A stretch of 64,000 bases of DNA from Epichloe hybrida (GCA_019022495.1 JAFEKR010000005.1:1488001-1552000); one strand, 5' to 3'; positions 12,243 through 24,490 are shown, numbered from the stretch's first letter. Made by a program: numbers and translations. Notes: generated by a model not told the origin, from the sequence alone.

Positions 12243-13675
12243 GCCGTGTCACGCCAGACTGCGTATGGCTGCGTGTGACTGCGCGTGACACGCAAGAGGC
12301 TTTGGAAGCTGGGTTGACGGCTGGGAAAATTGCCGCAAGATGGATAGCGGTATGGCATTTGTTGATGAAGCATTACGAATAGGGCATGCATGGCCCACTG
12401 CGGTGCAGCGGACCGTTGCACGCTTTATAGATGTCTATGAACAAGTCCTTGATCTGCTTCGTCCGCTCCTTTGTCCTTTCCGACTCTCAAGCCCGCATTC
12501 CCCCCCCCCTTGGGCTCGTCTGCTTTGCCACACAATCTGCAGCTCGCGGCCCTACAGGCAGGCTGCGATCCTGACTATACATAGAGGGATGGTTTGGACC
12601 GCGGTTTCTGCAAACCACTTGTCCCATCGTAAAGGTTCTGCTATCAACGACTCCACAACCGGAGCTTGGCAAAATTAGGCAGGCTGGTAATTTGTCGTCG
12701 TATCGTTAGCCCGAGGCTAGTGCCCGCGTCTAGAAAGCTCCAGAACGGGCACGGCATTGAAAGAGATTACACTCTACCCCCTCTACCCCCTGAATTATTT
12801 TACAAATCTACATGCCCCAGTTATTCGTCCCTCGCTAACAGCTGTGATCAGCTGCACGTGCAATTTAACCCCTGTATTATTTTAGAGAGATATAGGGAAA
12901 ATATACAGGGTATTAAGCGCTACTTCAAGATACATTATTTCCAATATGAGTTATGAGGAAATTAAGGTATCTGTCATCCTAGCCCCTGTCACCCGCCTGA
13001 TATCTCATTGGCTCGATCACCCCTGTTATGTAGATTTGTAAAATAATTCAGGGGGGTGTATTGTACAGTCTCGTCTATCCCTGAATGATTTTACAACAAC
13101 TATAGTGAGTAAAGCTAAGGGATGCCATAGGGATATTTATATTAGTAAGAGGTACTGAGTGGTCGTGTAAATTCAAACAGGGTATGACTCGCAAACGTTG
13201 TTTCTTCTCGCTTGATTCTCCTCCCTTTCCGTGATAGTTTTTTTTCCCCATCTTATTCGACACTTGCAATGGCGTGCAAATCAAATTTCAACAGAAAGAA
13301 AATTGTAAATGCCCTACGCCGTTTGTGGACTCGACAAGCGACATGTATTCACGGGCATACAGCATACAGCAAACAGCAAACAGCAAACACGACGCGCCGA
13401 TCCAAGTGCAACCTTCCCAGATTGGCCGACGTCCGAGAAAAGTCGTGCACAATCCTGCTTGGGTTGCCGAGCCCAGGCTTTTCCAGTACTGACAGCGTCT
13501 TGGTCGTGGTCTCCTTCTCTTGTCGACGGTGTTACGGGCAAAGTTTTTCTTTTCTTATATATGACTGCTTGTCGTCGAGGATATGTCTTGATGCTCGCCC
13601 GCCTGTGCCCGTCTGTGCTCATTTACTCTCGTCCCCCTTTTTTTGCCCCTTGGCCACAAAGTCTTTGTCAAGTAA
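12243..13675. other. intergenic region with a small MITE
   Basis: No credible gene was found. The region contains the MITE described separately, a third related motif at 13079-13096 and a short CAGCAAA tandem near 13366-13391. A pyrimidine-rich stretch lies just before the next gene. The several short open frames lack codon structure or homology I recognise. Confidence 0.6.
12786..13055. mobile_element. small MITE with 28-base terminal inverted repeats
   Basis: The left end (12786-12813) begins CCCCCTGAATTATTTTACAA, and the right end (13028-13055) is its exact reverse complement over 28 bases. The unit is 270 bases and has no coding capacity. Related single motifs occur inside (12869-12886, CCCCTGTATTATTTTAGA) and just outside (13079-13096, CCCTGAATGATTTTACAA). 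I could not define a convincing target duplication. Confidence 0.65.
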
Positions 13676-15209
13676 ATGGGTTCCACTATGAGGACGAGTG
13701 TTGCTTCTGTGCTCCTCGCGATGCTTGCCGGCTCCGGCATGGCAAGCATGCGGGTGGCTTCTGGTGCAGAGGGTCTGCTGGCCTCGGACTCTCCGATGGC
13801 CGTGTCCATGGCCGAGTTGATGGAGGCGAAGCTGTCTTACAGAGAGCAGGAGGTGGCTGACGGCGTCTTCGAAAAGGACAGGTACGCTCTGCAGACGGCC
13901 ACGGGTTGCGTGAACGGCAAGGCTGGTGAGTATTCGTGCAGAAGCGCCGACTTGAAGGGGTTCCTTCGTCACCAGGACCTGGGAAGTATGACCCGCGCTG
14001 GTAACGATGTCTGGGGTGAGTTGGGGCGGGGGGTTTTTTTTTTTTTCCCTCCCATGACTTGTTATTTGTGAGAATCCATCACTGGACACCCTCCCCCGTA
14101 CTGACATTGGGTTTTAATTTTTTTTTTTTTTTCGCTCGCTTCCAGGCTGGACGTCATCGACAGGAAGAGAGTTTGGAATCGTCGGCCACACGGATGGCGT
14201 TGGGTTCGTCGAGGTCCTGAGAGGCGGTGGCCTCCGGGCGATGGGCCGTCTTCCCACTCAGACTGGCAATGCGGTCTGGCGAGACATGAAGGTGATTGGG
14301 AATCACGCCTACATTGGATCGGAAGCCCCGGGCCACGGGCTTCAGATCTTCGACTTGACCAAGCTGCTGGACGTTGATCCCGGGAACCCCCCGCCGACGT
14401 TCAACATCAGCACCGACCTCAAGGGCCACTTTGGCGGATTCGGGAGCAGCCACAACATCGTCGCCCACGACAAGACCAAGACCATCTTTGCCGTGGGCAC
14501 AGCCAGGAACGGCACGTGTCGCGGCGGTCTGTGGATGGTCGACGTATCCGACCCGTCCAAGCCTCGACATGCAGGCTGCGCCGCGCAGGACGGCTACGTC
14601 CACGATGCCCAGTGCGTCGTCTACCGGGGCCCTCACCAGGAGTACCGCGGCAAGGAGATCTGCTTCTGCTACGACGAGCGTGCCCTCACCATTGTCGATG
14701 TCACGGAGCGCAGCTCGCCCAGGCAGCTGTCTCGCACCCCCTACAACGGCGCGACGTATACCCATCAGGGGTGGCTGACGGGCGACGACCAGCGCTTCCT
14801 CCTTCTGGACGATGAGCTGGACGAGACGAGAGGCAATGGCGCGGCCGCAGATGGTCGCACCACGACCTACATCGTTGATGCTTCTGACCTGACCAAGCCC
14901 GTCTTCACGGGCTACTACAAGAGCCCTGCCAAGTCCATCGACCACAATCAGTACGTCGTGGACGGCTTGTCGTACATGTCCAACTACGCCTCTGGCTTGC
15001 GTGTCGTCAATGTAACTTCGGTGCATACTCAGAGCAACGGCGCTGGATTCCAGGAAGTCGCCTTCTTCGATGTCCACCCCGAGGATGACGCCGAGGGCGG
15101 AAAAGTTACATTTGACGGTGCTTGGTCGGTGTACCCGTATTTCCAGAGCGGAAACATCCTCATCAACAGCATTGAGCGTGGCATTTTCTCGGTAAAGCTT
15201 ACCATTTAA
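13676..15209 (+). CDS. secreted LVIVD-repeat (choice-of-anchor B family) protein
   Basis: Two exons, 13676-14015 and 14146-15209, encode 467 residues. The 130-base intron joins DVWG to WTSSTGREFGIVG. The N-terminus (after MGSTMRTS: VASVLLAMLAGSGMAS) looks like a signal peptide; a second ATG at 13688 would give a shorter leader. The mature part carries LVIVD-type beta-propeller units: FGIVGHTDGVGFVEVL, AYIGSEAPGHGLQIFDL, GGLWMVDVSDPSKPRHAG, LTIVDVTERSSPRQLSR, TYIVDASDLTKPVFTGYY and GLRVVNVTSV. Such proteins are probable extracellular propellers; no enzymatic function is established that I can name. It lies in the transposon-flanked island and converges on the hydrolase gene at 15692. Confidence 0.8.
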
Positions 15210-15691
15210 GCTTGGTGTTGTGTAGTCACTATGTCTTGGTCATGAGTTCAAGTTCAGCCTGTATATGAATTTTGTCGTTTTGTTCCCAAGTTCACACAAC
15301 CAGTGTCGCCTTGTCCTTTTACTCTGGGCCTTTGAGGGTCAGGGCGTCTTCCAGTTCAAAGACTGAAGCGTGAGAAAGAGTTTTTTTTGTCAATATACTA
15401 CCTAATAATTTGGAGATAACTTCTCTAGTTCATCGTCTGTCTCCGGGCAGGCGAATGGTCTAGTTTCCCAACATGGCCAAGCGTAGCGACCGGAGTCTGA
15501 CATGGAGCAAAGTAGCAAATTCCATAATTATGATGGGGAAATTCCCATCTCCAGCTTCCTTGCAAGGCGCCTTTCCGCTGCTTGATCGATGGATCTCATC
15601 GTTGGGATACCGATCCAAAGTCCGGATGTAGAGTCTTGGGTCCGGGCGATCCAATGTCTCAGCCTTGGGTGCCAAGATTTGTCCGCATCGT
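15210..15691. other. convergent 3' intergenic spacer
   Basis: The spacer lies between two converging genes. It has AT-rich patches suited to 3' end formation (for example a T-run followed by CAATATACTACCTAATAA near 15380). No gene or repeat was seen. Confidence 0.5.
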
Positions 15692-16453
15692 TTATTGCTC
15701 AAGCTCAAGCGCGGCTGTCAAGAAGGCGACGGCATCATCTATGCCTCGAGGGGAATTGATCCAGTGTCCTCCATCCGGGTACTCGCGCCACGTAACATTT
15801 GCCCCAAACCCCCTCAGGATCTCGCATTGCTTCCTCCCCCATTCCACCAATACCAACGGGTCGTTTGCACAATGCTCCAACAGCATGGGCGTCTTCTTCA
15901 GCACGTCGCTGTGTGAAGGACAAGACTCTACCTGGAGCGTCCGACGCATCTCATCGAGTGTTTGACCGGCAAACGGGCAACGCCCGCTGAAGCCGACGAA
16001 AGCCCCGAGGCGCGTTTCCGGCGACGGGATATCGAGGTTGAATAGCGTGTGCACGCTTGTCGCGGAGCCCATGCTGATTCCCATCAAGATGATTTTCTCC
16101 CACCTCCCGCCCAGGTCGTTGGCCTCCCTTGCCAGAATGTTGCGGATCTTTGGCACCACCTCTCGGAGACCCTCTGCCTGGAGGTTCTCGTTTTCCTTGA
16201 AATCCTTGACGTTCCACACGTCGAACCACTGGTTCCACTCTCCGGGCTTTCGGCTGGGTGCTTGAGGGAAGACCCATCGGAAGGAGGGGAAAGCGTCGGC
16301 GAGCGTGCGGTCTCGGGAGTCGCGGGAGTACTGGAGCGATTCGCTGAAGTGGGGGGCGTTGTCGCCGCGGCCGTGGAGGAAGACGACGGTGTGGGAGTGT
16401 TTTTGCCCCGGGGCTGGGGGCACTTGAACTTCTATGAGGGGGGAAGTGTCCAT
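15692..16453 (-). CDS. acyl-protein thioesterase / phospholipase-carboxylesterase family hydrolase
   Basis: A single exon encodes 253 residues, the usual size for the APT1/carboxylesterase alpha/beta-hydrolase family. The start of the fold reads VVFLHGRGDNAPHF, with the oxyanion-loop region. The nucleophile elbow is GISMG with Ser127. The acid is in CANDPLV (Asp198) and the base in PDGGHWIN (His230), so the catalytic triad is complete. The family removes acyl groups from S-acylated proteins or hydrolyses lysophospholipids and small esters. The exact substrate is not predictable, and this divergent fungal version may not be the true APT1. It has no signal peptide, so a cytosolic location is likely. 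Confidence 0.85.
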   Translation of the reverse strand: MDTSPLIEVQVPPAPGQKHSHTVVFLHGRGDNAPHFSESLQYSRDSRDRTLADAFPSFRWVFPQAPSRKPGEWNQWFDVWNVKDFKENENLQAEGLREVVPKIRNILAREANDLGGRWEKIILMGISMGSATSVHTLFNLDIPSPETRLGAFVGFSGRCPFAGQTLDEMRRTLQVESCPSHSDVLKKTPMLLEHCANDPLVLVEWGRKQCEILRGFGANVTWREYPDGGHWINSPRGIDDAVAFLTAALELEQ

Positions 16454-17074
16454 TTGATATGCAGTGGAAGAGAGGTTTGCACGGGGAAACAGCGATTCAA
16501 GTGACAGTCCCGGGAGAAGATTGAGGATGAGGACGAGGGAGAACGCGATCTGACCGATGCCACCTTCTTCAAGTTTCCTGATTTGTTCCTTCCTCCCATC
16601 CAGCCCAAAGGTGGGGCGCCGCTTGCTTGCCGCGCGCTACCGAAGCAGCTCCCTCATCCAGTTTTTTTTTTTTTTTTCCGCAGCACATATTGGGTTATTT
16701 TTTGCTGAAAAAATTATAATGTCTTCCCCTTGACAGCTTGTTCTCCAGTCCTGTTACATTTGCGAATATCCTCCTGAAATATCCCCTCTGCCCCTGTGCA
16801 AAGTTGGACTCACTGCCCGAAGAACTGACCATTGTCGAGCCCTCCCAAAACTTGGTGGAATTTTTATTCTTGGTGAGATCTACCAGTGCGTAGTCCGTAT
16901 TCCACGACTCGATGTATTTTACTGTACGTGATCACTACCCAGTTTCATTTACAAAACGGCAAAACGGAAAAACGGAAAACAGGAAAAATGAGCAGTGTTA
17001 ATAGTATGTCGTTTCGATGGGTTATAAAATGAACAAGTAAGAAAGCGCTAGTGATAGACCACACGGTATGTCTC
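16454..17074. other. upstream region of the hydrolase, ending at the copia copy
   Basis: There is no gene. A T-run lies near 16661-16678 and short A/C/G-rich direct repeats (ACGGAAAAACGGAAAAC) near 16962. Composition becomes AT-rich just before the inverted copia LTR at 17075. Confidence 0.5.
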
Positions 17075-17928
17075 AGTGTCAGGTAGGGGTGTAGATGGAT
17101 GATGAAAAGTGTTCGATTTGATCAATCAGAGGTGCAGACAGCACCTGACTTTTGTACCTAAAAGGTACATAGTGCACTATAGTAATAACTAGTTTACAAA
17201 GGTACTTCTAATATATTTATTTTTACTAATATCTTATCCTAGTTAATACACGCCCCTTACCTATATATCTAATACTTTAGGGAGCTCTTCCTAATATACC
17301 CCCTATAGCTAAGATATTTATTAAAGCTAATAATTTAAGGTATAGGAAGAGATTATAAATAATCTCTAGTATTATAATTAGGTAAGAATCTCCCTTAGGC
17401 TAATTCTATAGTAAAAGTCCCTATATATTTAACTTAATAAAGGCTTTATAAAGCTATTTATAAGTATCTTAGAGGTCTTTATCTAATTTACCTTAATATT
17501 ACTTATTATATATTACTTTTGAATTTATATTTAATTTATATTAAGGTGCTTAAGGCTAGTTTAAAGCCTTCCTTTTATATATTTAGTAATCTAGATTATT
17601 TACTTATTATTACACTAGATAATTAAGAGTAGTAGCATATATATATTAATATTATAAAGTAGCTTACTAAAAGAAATATACTCTTTTACACTATAATTTA
17701 GGGTAAAGAGCTTTACTTCTATACTTAAAGTTATTATATAATATTACCTCCTAGATTTCTAATTAATTATAGCGCTATATATAATAAAGATATAGCCTTA
17801 TATTAACTTCTAAGTCTTAGGATTATTACTAAGTAAAGTATCTATACTAGAAAATAATATATTAAAGCTATCTATGCCTAAATATTATAAGTAAAGCTTC
17901 TTTATATTCTAAGCGTATAATAGAGTGC
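17075..17928 (-). mobile_element. RIP-degraded copia relic, inverted second copy of the 3' end
   Basis: The reverse complement of this segment aligns along its length with about 8640-9494. The LTR part (17075-17298) is 224 bases, as in copy 1. Copy 2 is more heavily mutated in places: copy 1 has GCGTGGATAGCTTTAATATG near 8691, where copy 2 reads (as its complement) GCATAGATAGCTTTAATATA. The homology stops at 17928, where a gypsy LTR begins. Confidence 0.75.
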
Positions 17929-20900
17929 TGTGAGGCCCCACTTATAACACTAGCGCGCTAGCGCACCACTAGGCGAGCGCACCACGCCCTAGGGCTAGGT
18001 TCACGTGACACTAGTAAGTTACTAGCTATAAGCTAGTGACTTATATATATAACACACTTAGACCTAGTAAGCTTTAGTTAATATATAAACACCCTTATAT
18101 TTCTTACCTAGTTATTCCTTTATTCTTATAATTCTAAAGCTTTTCCTACTAGTTACCTAAGAGTAATATAAAGAGAAGAATAACTTAATTTACTAGAATT
18201 ATACTATATATTACTTAGGACTAGCTAAATAATAGTAATACTATAGCTAAGGATATACTATATTCTATAACCCTATCTAAAGCTATACTCTTTATTATAG
18301 TAGTAAAAGAGGTAGTAATTAAGAAGTAAATTATTTAGCTTAAGTAACTTAAGAAACTATAGGATTAAGAAAAGAAGCTTACTAACTTAATATAATCTTA
18401 TAGAGAACTAGTAAAAAGAGACTAAAAGAATAGTTTATTCTTAAGCCTTAGTAGCTAAGAAATTTAAGGTCTAAAATATTATAAAACTCTAATACCTTAT
18501 AAACTTATAGAAGTATAAGATATAGCTTAATAACCTTAACTATACCTTTAAAGAGGTAAAGAAAAAGTATTACTAAAATAACTAAAAGATTCTCTTTATA
18601 CTTAACTATATATATATAAACTATTAGGCTAGATAGGACTAATATATTAAAGAATAACTAGCTAATAATTAGGATTATCCTAAGGATAACTAGGATAAGT
18701 TCTAAGACTAGACCCTTATACTACTTAAAGACTTTATAAGTTATAATATATAAATAGCTATATAGCTAGAAAACATAAAGTAAAAAAAGGGCTAGAGTCT
18801 TATTAAGTTTAGTATTTACTTAGATTTACTAGAGAAATACCTAGAATAAGTTCTAGAAAAGACCTATACTCTTATATTCTTTATGAAATTACTTCCTAAC
18901 TTATAAGATTATATTAACCTATATATAAATATTACTAGTTTAATATAAGAAGATATTATATAACTTACCTAGTAATTCTAGGAGGTAATATTAAAGAATA
19001 AGTAAAAGCTAAATAATTTAGAAGAGAAAGGGCTATATAAGGTAGCTTAATACTAAAGATATAACTTCTTATAAGGGTATTAGCTAAATAAGGACTAAAG
19101 AGATAAGGATAAGGATAAGAAAAAGACCCTAGTTACTTACCTAAATAATAATAAACTATAAGGAAGAAAATAGTGCTATAACTATAGTAATATAAAGTAT
19201 TTCTTCTATAATTATAATAAGCTAAGGAAAGACTAATAAGAAAGTTAGGAAAACTCCTAGAGGTAAAAGTAAAAGCCCTTACCTTTACCTTAAATACTAG
19301 GGTACTAGTAAAATACTAATTCTATATACTAGTTACTATTTATAGGTATAAAGATATTAAAATAGTAGTAAATCTTAATAGTTATACTAAGATTAATATT
19401 ATAAGCACCTAATGTATATAGACTTATAAGCTTAATTAGGCTAAGGCTATAGTACCTATCTTAAAGGTAATAAGGGCTCTAATAGTCCCCTAATATAGTA
19501 TTTATAAAGTACTTATTTTAATTAAAAATTTATAAGGTAAAAAGAAAGACTTTAAGTTACTATATATAGCTATTAATAAGAACCTAAGAGTAAAGGGAAG
19601 CCCTATATTAATTAGAATATATATACTTATAAAAGAATATATATATCTTTACTTATACTTATAAGAATAGTAGTTTAAAAAGAGAAAGGTAGCCTTTTTA
19701 CTACTAACTCCCTATAAGTTTATAAAGATAATATATAATAAGATAATTATATATACTATCATAAGTATAATAGAAAATAAGTTTATCTCTCTTAAAGATA
19801 AAGAGAAGGTAAAAGTATATAAAACTATTAAAGATATCCTAGAGAAACTATATAAATTTAAAGATATATTTATATTAGATAAGGTAAGGAGCCTCCTATT
19901 AAAGAAGTTAACTAACTATATAATTAATCTTATACTAGGAGCTATACCCCTATATAGACTAATTTATTCTCTCTCCTAAAGTAAACTTAGAGAGCTCTAG
20001 GAATATATTAATAATAACCTAAAGAAAGGCTAGATAAGACCCTTAAAGAGCCTAGTAAGTATACTTATTTTATTTATACTAAAGAAGAATAGAATACTAT
20101 AGCTATATATTAACTATTAAGGGCTTAATAAGGTAATATAGAAGAATTACTATACTCTCCCCTTAATTTTAGAGATTCTTAATTAATATTAAGGGGCTTA
20201 TTTCTTTTCTAATATTAATATTAAGGATATATATTACTAAATCTATATTAAAGAGAGTAATAAATAAAAGATAGCTTTTTATATATATTATAGGCACTAT
20301 AAGTACCTTATAATATCTTTTAGGTTAATAAATACCCTAGTTACTTTCTATAGTTATATCTATAAGGTATTATATAAGCTAGTTAATACTATTTATATAG
20401 TATATTTTAATAATATCTTAATTTTCTCTAAGATAAAGAAGGAGCATACTAAATATATTAAGTAAGTTCTTAAATATATAAGATTAGTAAAGTTATATAT
20501 AAAACCCTCTAAGTGCTTTTTCTATAAGGAATTAGTAAAATTCCTAGGGTTTATTCTCTTTATTAATAGAATATTAATAAATACTTACTAGGTTAATATA
20601 ATTAAAGAATAAAAGGAGCTAATAAGTTTTAAGAATATATAGTTATTTCTTAGGTTTTATAACTTTTACTAATAGTTTATTTATAAATACTCTAGGATTA
20701 TAGTATCTCTTTATATATTAATAAAGGGTAGTTAAAATAGTATTTAAACTAGGAGGTTTATATTTAGAGAAAAGGAGTAGTTAGTATTTAACTAGCTAAA
20801 AAATACCTTTTAGTAAGTACCTTTACTTTAATACTATAACCTAAGTTAGGTAGTATATATTAAGATAAATACCTTAATTTTTATAATAGTAGGAATTCTA

Positions 20901-21230
20901 TCTTAGTAAGATAATAAGGGCTATTAGTATCTAGTAGCCTTTTAGTTAAGGAAGTTTATAAATACTAAATATAACTATAGTATAGCTAATTAAGAGCTAC
21001 TTACTATAGTAAAGTTATTTAAATACTAGTAATATTATATTAAAGGTATAGAAATACTTATAGAGGTCCTATTAGACTATTATAACCTATAGACCTTTAT
21101 AAGGTAATAAAAGCTAAATAAAAGATAGGTATAATAGTATATATTCCTTTACCCTTTCTATTTTATAATTAAGTATAGACTAAGGAAAAGTAATCCTATA
21201 GATATATTATTAAGAAAGTTTAATTATAAG
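17929..21230 (+). mobile_element. RIP-degraded, 3'-truncated Ty3/gypsy relic
   Basis: It starts TGTGAGGCCCCACTTATAAC, a typical gypsy LTR start. Read through stops on the plus strand, it shows a gag region (18150-19150), a CCHC-like knuckle near 19170-19230 and a protease region. An RT follows from about 19870, with a YLLPGAIPLYRLIYSLS-equivalent, then PFGL-, VVYFNNILIFS- and GFILFINR-like stretches near 20300-20570. RNase H ends in SNPIDILLRKFNYK near 21190-21230. Integrase and the 3' LTR are missing and normal-composition DNA follows abruptly. It appears to have inserted into the copia relic. Confidence 0.7.
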
Positions 21231-21417
21231 TTGACTCGACGATGTTGTAATCGTGATTCGGATGTCCATGTTTCAGGATAGTAGAGGCTTCATTCACATG
21301 GTGACTAGGTACAGCGCCAAGCTATCTAGCGACGAACATACACGGCTACAACGATTCCTCCGCAGAGCCCCCCCATTTTGAAGTTGACAAACTCCTCACC
21401 ATATATATGACTTGGGC

Positions 21418-24400
21418 TCAGCCCCAGCGGCCCCCTTCCCTTTCCGCTTCCAATCTCCGCATGCGTTCTTCGTCATCCGCGCCGTCCCTGGCCTCGCTGC
21501 GGCGACTGGTCCGTCTGCCCTTGCGGCTGCCGGTGCCGTCGTCGACGGCCTCGTCACGGCTTCTCTTGGATCCAACCAGGGAGGCAAGGCCTGCCATGCG
21601 CTGCGCTTCCTTGAGGAGCCGTTCGCGGTTGCGGGCTTCGCGCTCGAGCGTGTGGGGGTCGGTGCTGTTCTTCTGGCCTGCCTTGTCTCTGTCTTTGTCT
21701 CTGCCGCGATCCCGGTCCCGGTCCCGGTCCCGGTCTCGGTCTCGGTCTCGGTCTCGGTCCCGGTCTCTGCGACGTTCTTTGCGGTCCTTCCGGTGGCGGT
21801 CTTTGTCCCGGAGCCGTGGGCTGTCATACTCTCGATCTCGGTCTCGGTGGGAACATCGTGCGGATGACTTGGTCTTAGCGTCATCTCTGTGCTTGTCCTT
21901 GACCCGATCCCGTCGGCTGTCGTGGTCTCTGCCTCTGTCCTTGTCCTTGTGGCTGCGGTGGCTCGCTTTCTTGGACTGGCCGGGAGACGCGGACCGGGAC
22001 CGGCCGGCTTGCTTGCCTTGTGTTGGTTGGTGGTCACCGTCGCCGTAATGTGGTTTCTTGTTGCTGCTGCTGCGATGTTTCTTGCGGCGGTATGAATCGT
22101 CGTAGTCATCTTCGTTTACAGACTCAGAGCGCTGTCGCCTCCTGCGGTGTGAGCTTTTATGGGAGCGACTTGGACTTTTGCTCTTGCTCCTGCCCCTGCT
22201 TCTGCTTCTGCTTCTGCTTCTGCTTCTGCTTCTGCTTCTGCTCCTGTCCCCGCCGTCCTCGCTCCTGCTCCTGCTCCCGCTCCCGCTCCCGCTCCCGGTC
22301 TTGCTGCGGCTGCGGCTGCGGCTGCGGCTCCGACTTCTCGTGCTTTTCTGCGATCTTGATTGTGAGCGATTGCGGCTATGTGGCTGGCTGTCCTGGTTAT
22401 TTGTATCACGTCTTTCGTGGTCCTTGGATTGCTCCCTACTATCATCATGAGCAGCGTGGAGTTTCTGTTCACGGTCAAGAGAGTCACTTTGCGAGCCGGA
22501 GCCGGCTTGAGCCGTGGGCCCAGACGTTGGCCGCGATGTGCCAGAGTTACTCTGGTGTCGAGCTTCGTTGCCCACTTGGTACCCTCGCGCTCGCAGAGTG
22601 TGAAGGCTTGTGTTTGGCAACCCTTGTCTCATAGCCTTGGGTCCGGTTGGGGCATTCATGGGCACGTCCGGAACTGGCGGGACGGTTTGGATGGCTCCTG
22701 ATCCACTGGCATTACCTAACGTGTCCCGGCATGAAGATGGCTCGCCTCGATGGTCCTGTGAGCCGCCAGCTTGAAGGTCGCTTCCTCCTCCTTGGCCGAT
22801 GGCGCGAGGCCCAATCTGCTCTGAGCCTTCGGCGGGATTGCCGCTGATGCTGGTTCCATCCTGAACAACATGTCCCACATGAGCCTGGGCACCCTGCTGC
22901 TGCTGCTGCTGCGTGTACTGTCCTTGAGCTTGGCCCTGGCCTTGGTAGTTGGACATGCCGTTGTCGTTGTGCTGGTAGCCTCCACGACCGTAGCCGCCGT
23001 AAAAGCCACGGCCGCGACCGCGACCACGACCGTAGTTGTTGCGGCGATAATCATTGAAATGACCATAATTACCTTGATTGTAGCCTGTCTGGAATCCTGA
23101 GTTAAAGTTCCCAAAATCACCAGTGCCCATGCTGGTACCATTTTGATTGTAATTATTCTGGTCGAAATTCCACGACTGTGAACCGCCCCAATCATTATTA
23201 TTGGAGCCCTGCCCAAATCCCCCTCCAAAGCCGCCTCCCATGCCGTTCATGCCCATGCCTTGAAAGCCACCGTTCATGTACATGTTCTGCATCGCCATCG
23301 GGTCCATACCCATTCCCGGCATACCTGTATGTAGCAAAAAGAGAAACAGTCGTCAGTGGTGTCTGGCGTCGTTATGCAAGGATAAAAAAAAAGACTCATA
23401 TTAAAAAGAAACGGAAGGGGGGAAGGGGGTGGGAAAGGAATCAGTGTTGGGTAGAAGTCGGAGTAAATGCATACCCATCATGGGAAAGTTGCCATAAGTA
23501 TTTGGCCCCATTCCGTTCTGCATGGCCATCATCATCTGCATTTGGTTGGCGTCGCCAAAGCCCGAGAATATGACATTGTTGTAGCCACCATTCGTTGCAT
23601 CCGCCCCGTAGTTTTCTTGGTCGTTGCCGTCTTCATCACCATCGTCTTCAGCGGTCTGGTCCGGTTGTTGGCCCCCCTCGCCGTCATTTCCCACATGCGA
23701 TTCTTCGTGGGCCCGTTGCCCACTTTCAGGACCATTTGCCGTCATGTTAGCTGAGTCATCCTTTTTCATCAATTCGTCACCGTGGGATAAGTTTGCCTGT
23801 AAAGCTGTCAGTCACGGGAAAGCTTTGGGGAAAAGATGGAACCAAAGATTTCTTTGCGAGAGTCATACTTCGTCACTAGCTGGCGCGTCTTCCTGTGCCG
23901 ATGCAGCCGATATTCCTGCTTTCTCGTTATCCCGAGGCAGTTGGCCCTCGGCGCTCGCTTTTGCTGGTCCATCAGAAACCGAGGCTGGTTCTGCTTCGGC
24001 TGGCCTCGTTTTCGGTTCCACCGCAGGAATCGCAGGAGCTGTTTGCTTTGGACGACTAGCTTCTCTTTTTTTCTCGGCAGTGCGAAGGAAAACGCGTATG
24101 GTAGTCCTCAATGATTTGTTTGGGTTACAGTCTTCGGCAGATAGGGGCGAATGCTCGCATACTGGGCAAGAGGAGGGAAGAGCGGATTGACCTAGGACAC
24201 CACATGAGCTATGAGCAAATCCTCACGCGATGGCGATCCGTCTTAATGCCCCGAGCACTTACATGATTCACATATAGCCTGCTCACAACAAGGCAGTCGA
24301 AAGGCATTGATGGCCAACTTGCTACATATAGCGCAACGCAGCTTGATCGGAATGTCGTCAGGCGACAACGAGCTTTCCATTCAGTCAGTGGCAGGCTTCT

Positions 24401-24490
24401 CCTTCTTTCATTTTTCACGGCCCTTGAGGCATCACCATTTAGAACATACCTGATTAGCTCAGCCTGAGCTTCAGAAATGGACAACGCCAT
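21418..24490 (-). CDS. RBBP6/Mpe1-type RING protein with RGG and SR/RD-rich tail
   Basis: Five exons, 24490-24450, 24372-24263, 24191-23869, 23796-23475 and 23324-21418, give 900 residues with all joins in frame. Residues 27-62 form a C8 RING, CxxC-x11-CC-x4-CxxC-x7-CxxC, with cysteines 27, 30, 42, 43, 48, 51, 59 and 62. The paired CC and absence of His match the RBBP6/Mpe1 RING used in mRNA 3'-end processing. There is no DWNN domain or zinc knuckle, so it is not a standard Mpe1. Next come Met/Gly/Asn-rich low complexity (about 235-350), a GRGRGRG box (about 363-381) and Arg-Ser dipeptides (about 581-660). A run of Arg-Asp dipeptides lies near 790-820. A nuclear RNA-processing E3-like role is inference. 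The stop lies 188 bases from the gypsy remnant. Confidence 0.8.

Noticed and set aside
13212..13860. Several plus-strand frames just before the LVIVD-protein gene
   Set aside because: They run into the real gene out of frame, show no domain, and most probably cover its promoter and 5' UTR.
14154..15077. 307-codon open frame on the minus strand inside the LVIVD-protein gene
   Set aside because: It is antisense to a gene with clear family motifs, its protein has no recognisable domain, and its openness follows from the high GC third positions of the real gene.
21407..22634. Plus-strand Ser-Arg and Cys/Phe-rich frames opposite the RING-SR gene
   Set aside because: They are the mirror of the SR and RD dipeptide repeats on the true strand; simple repeats stay open in several frames.
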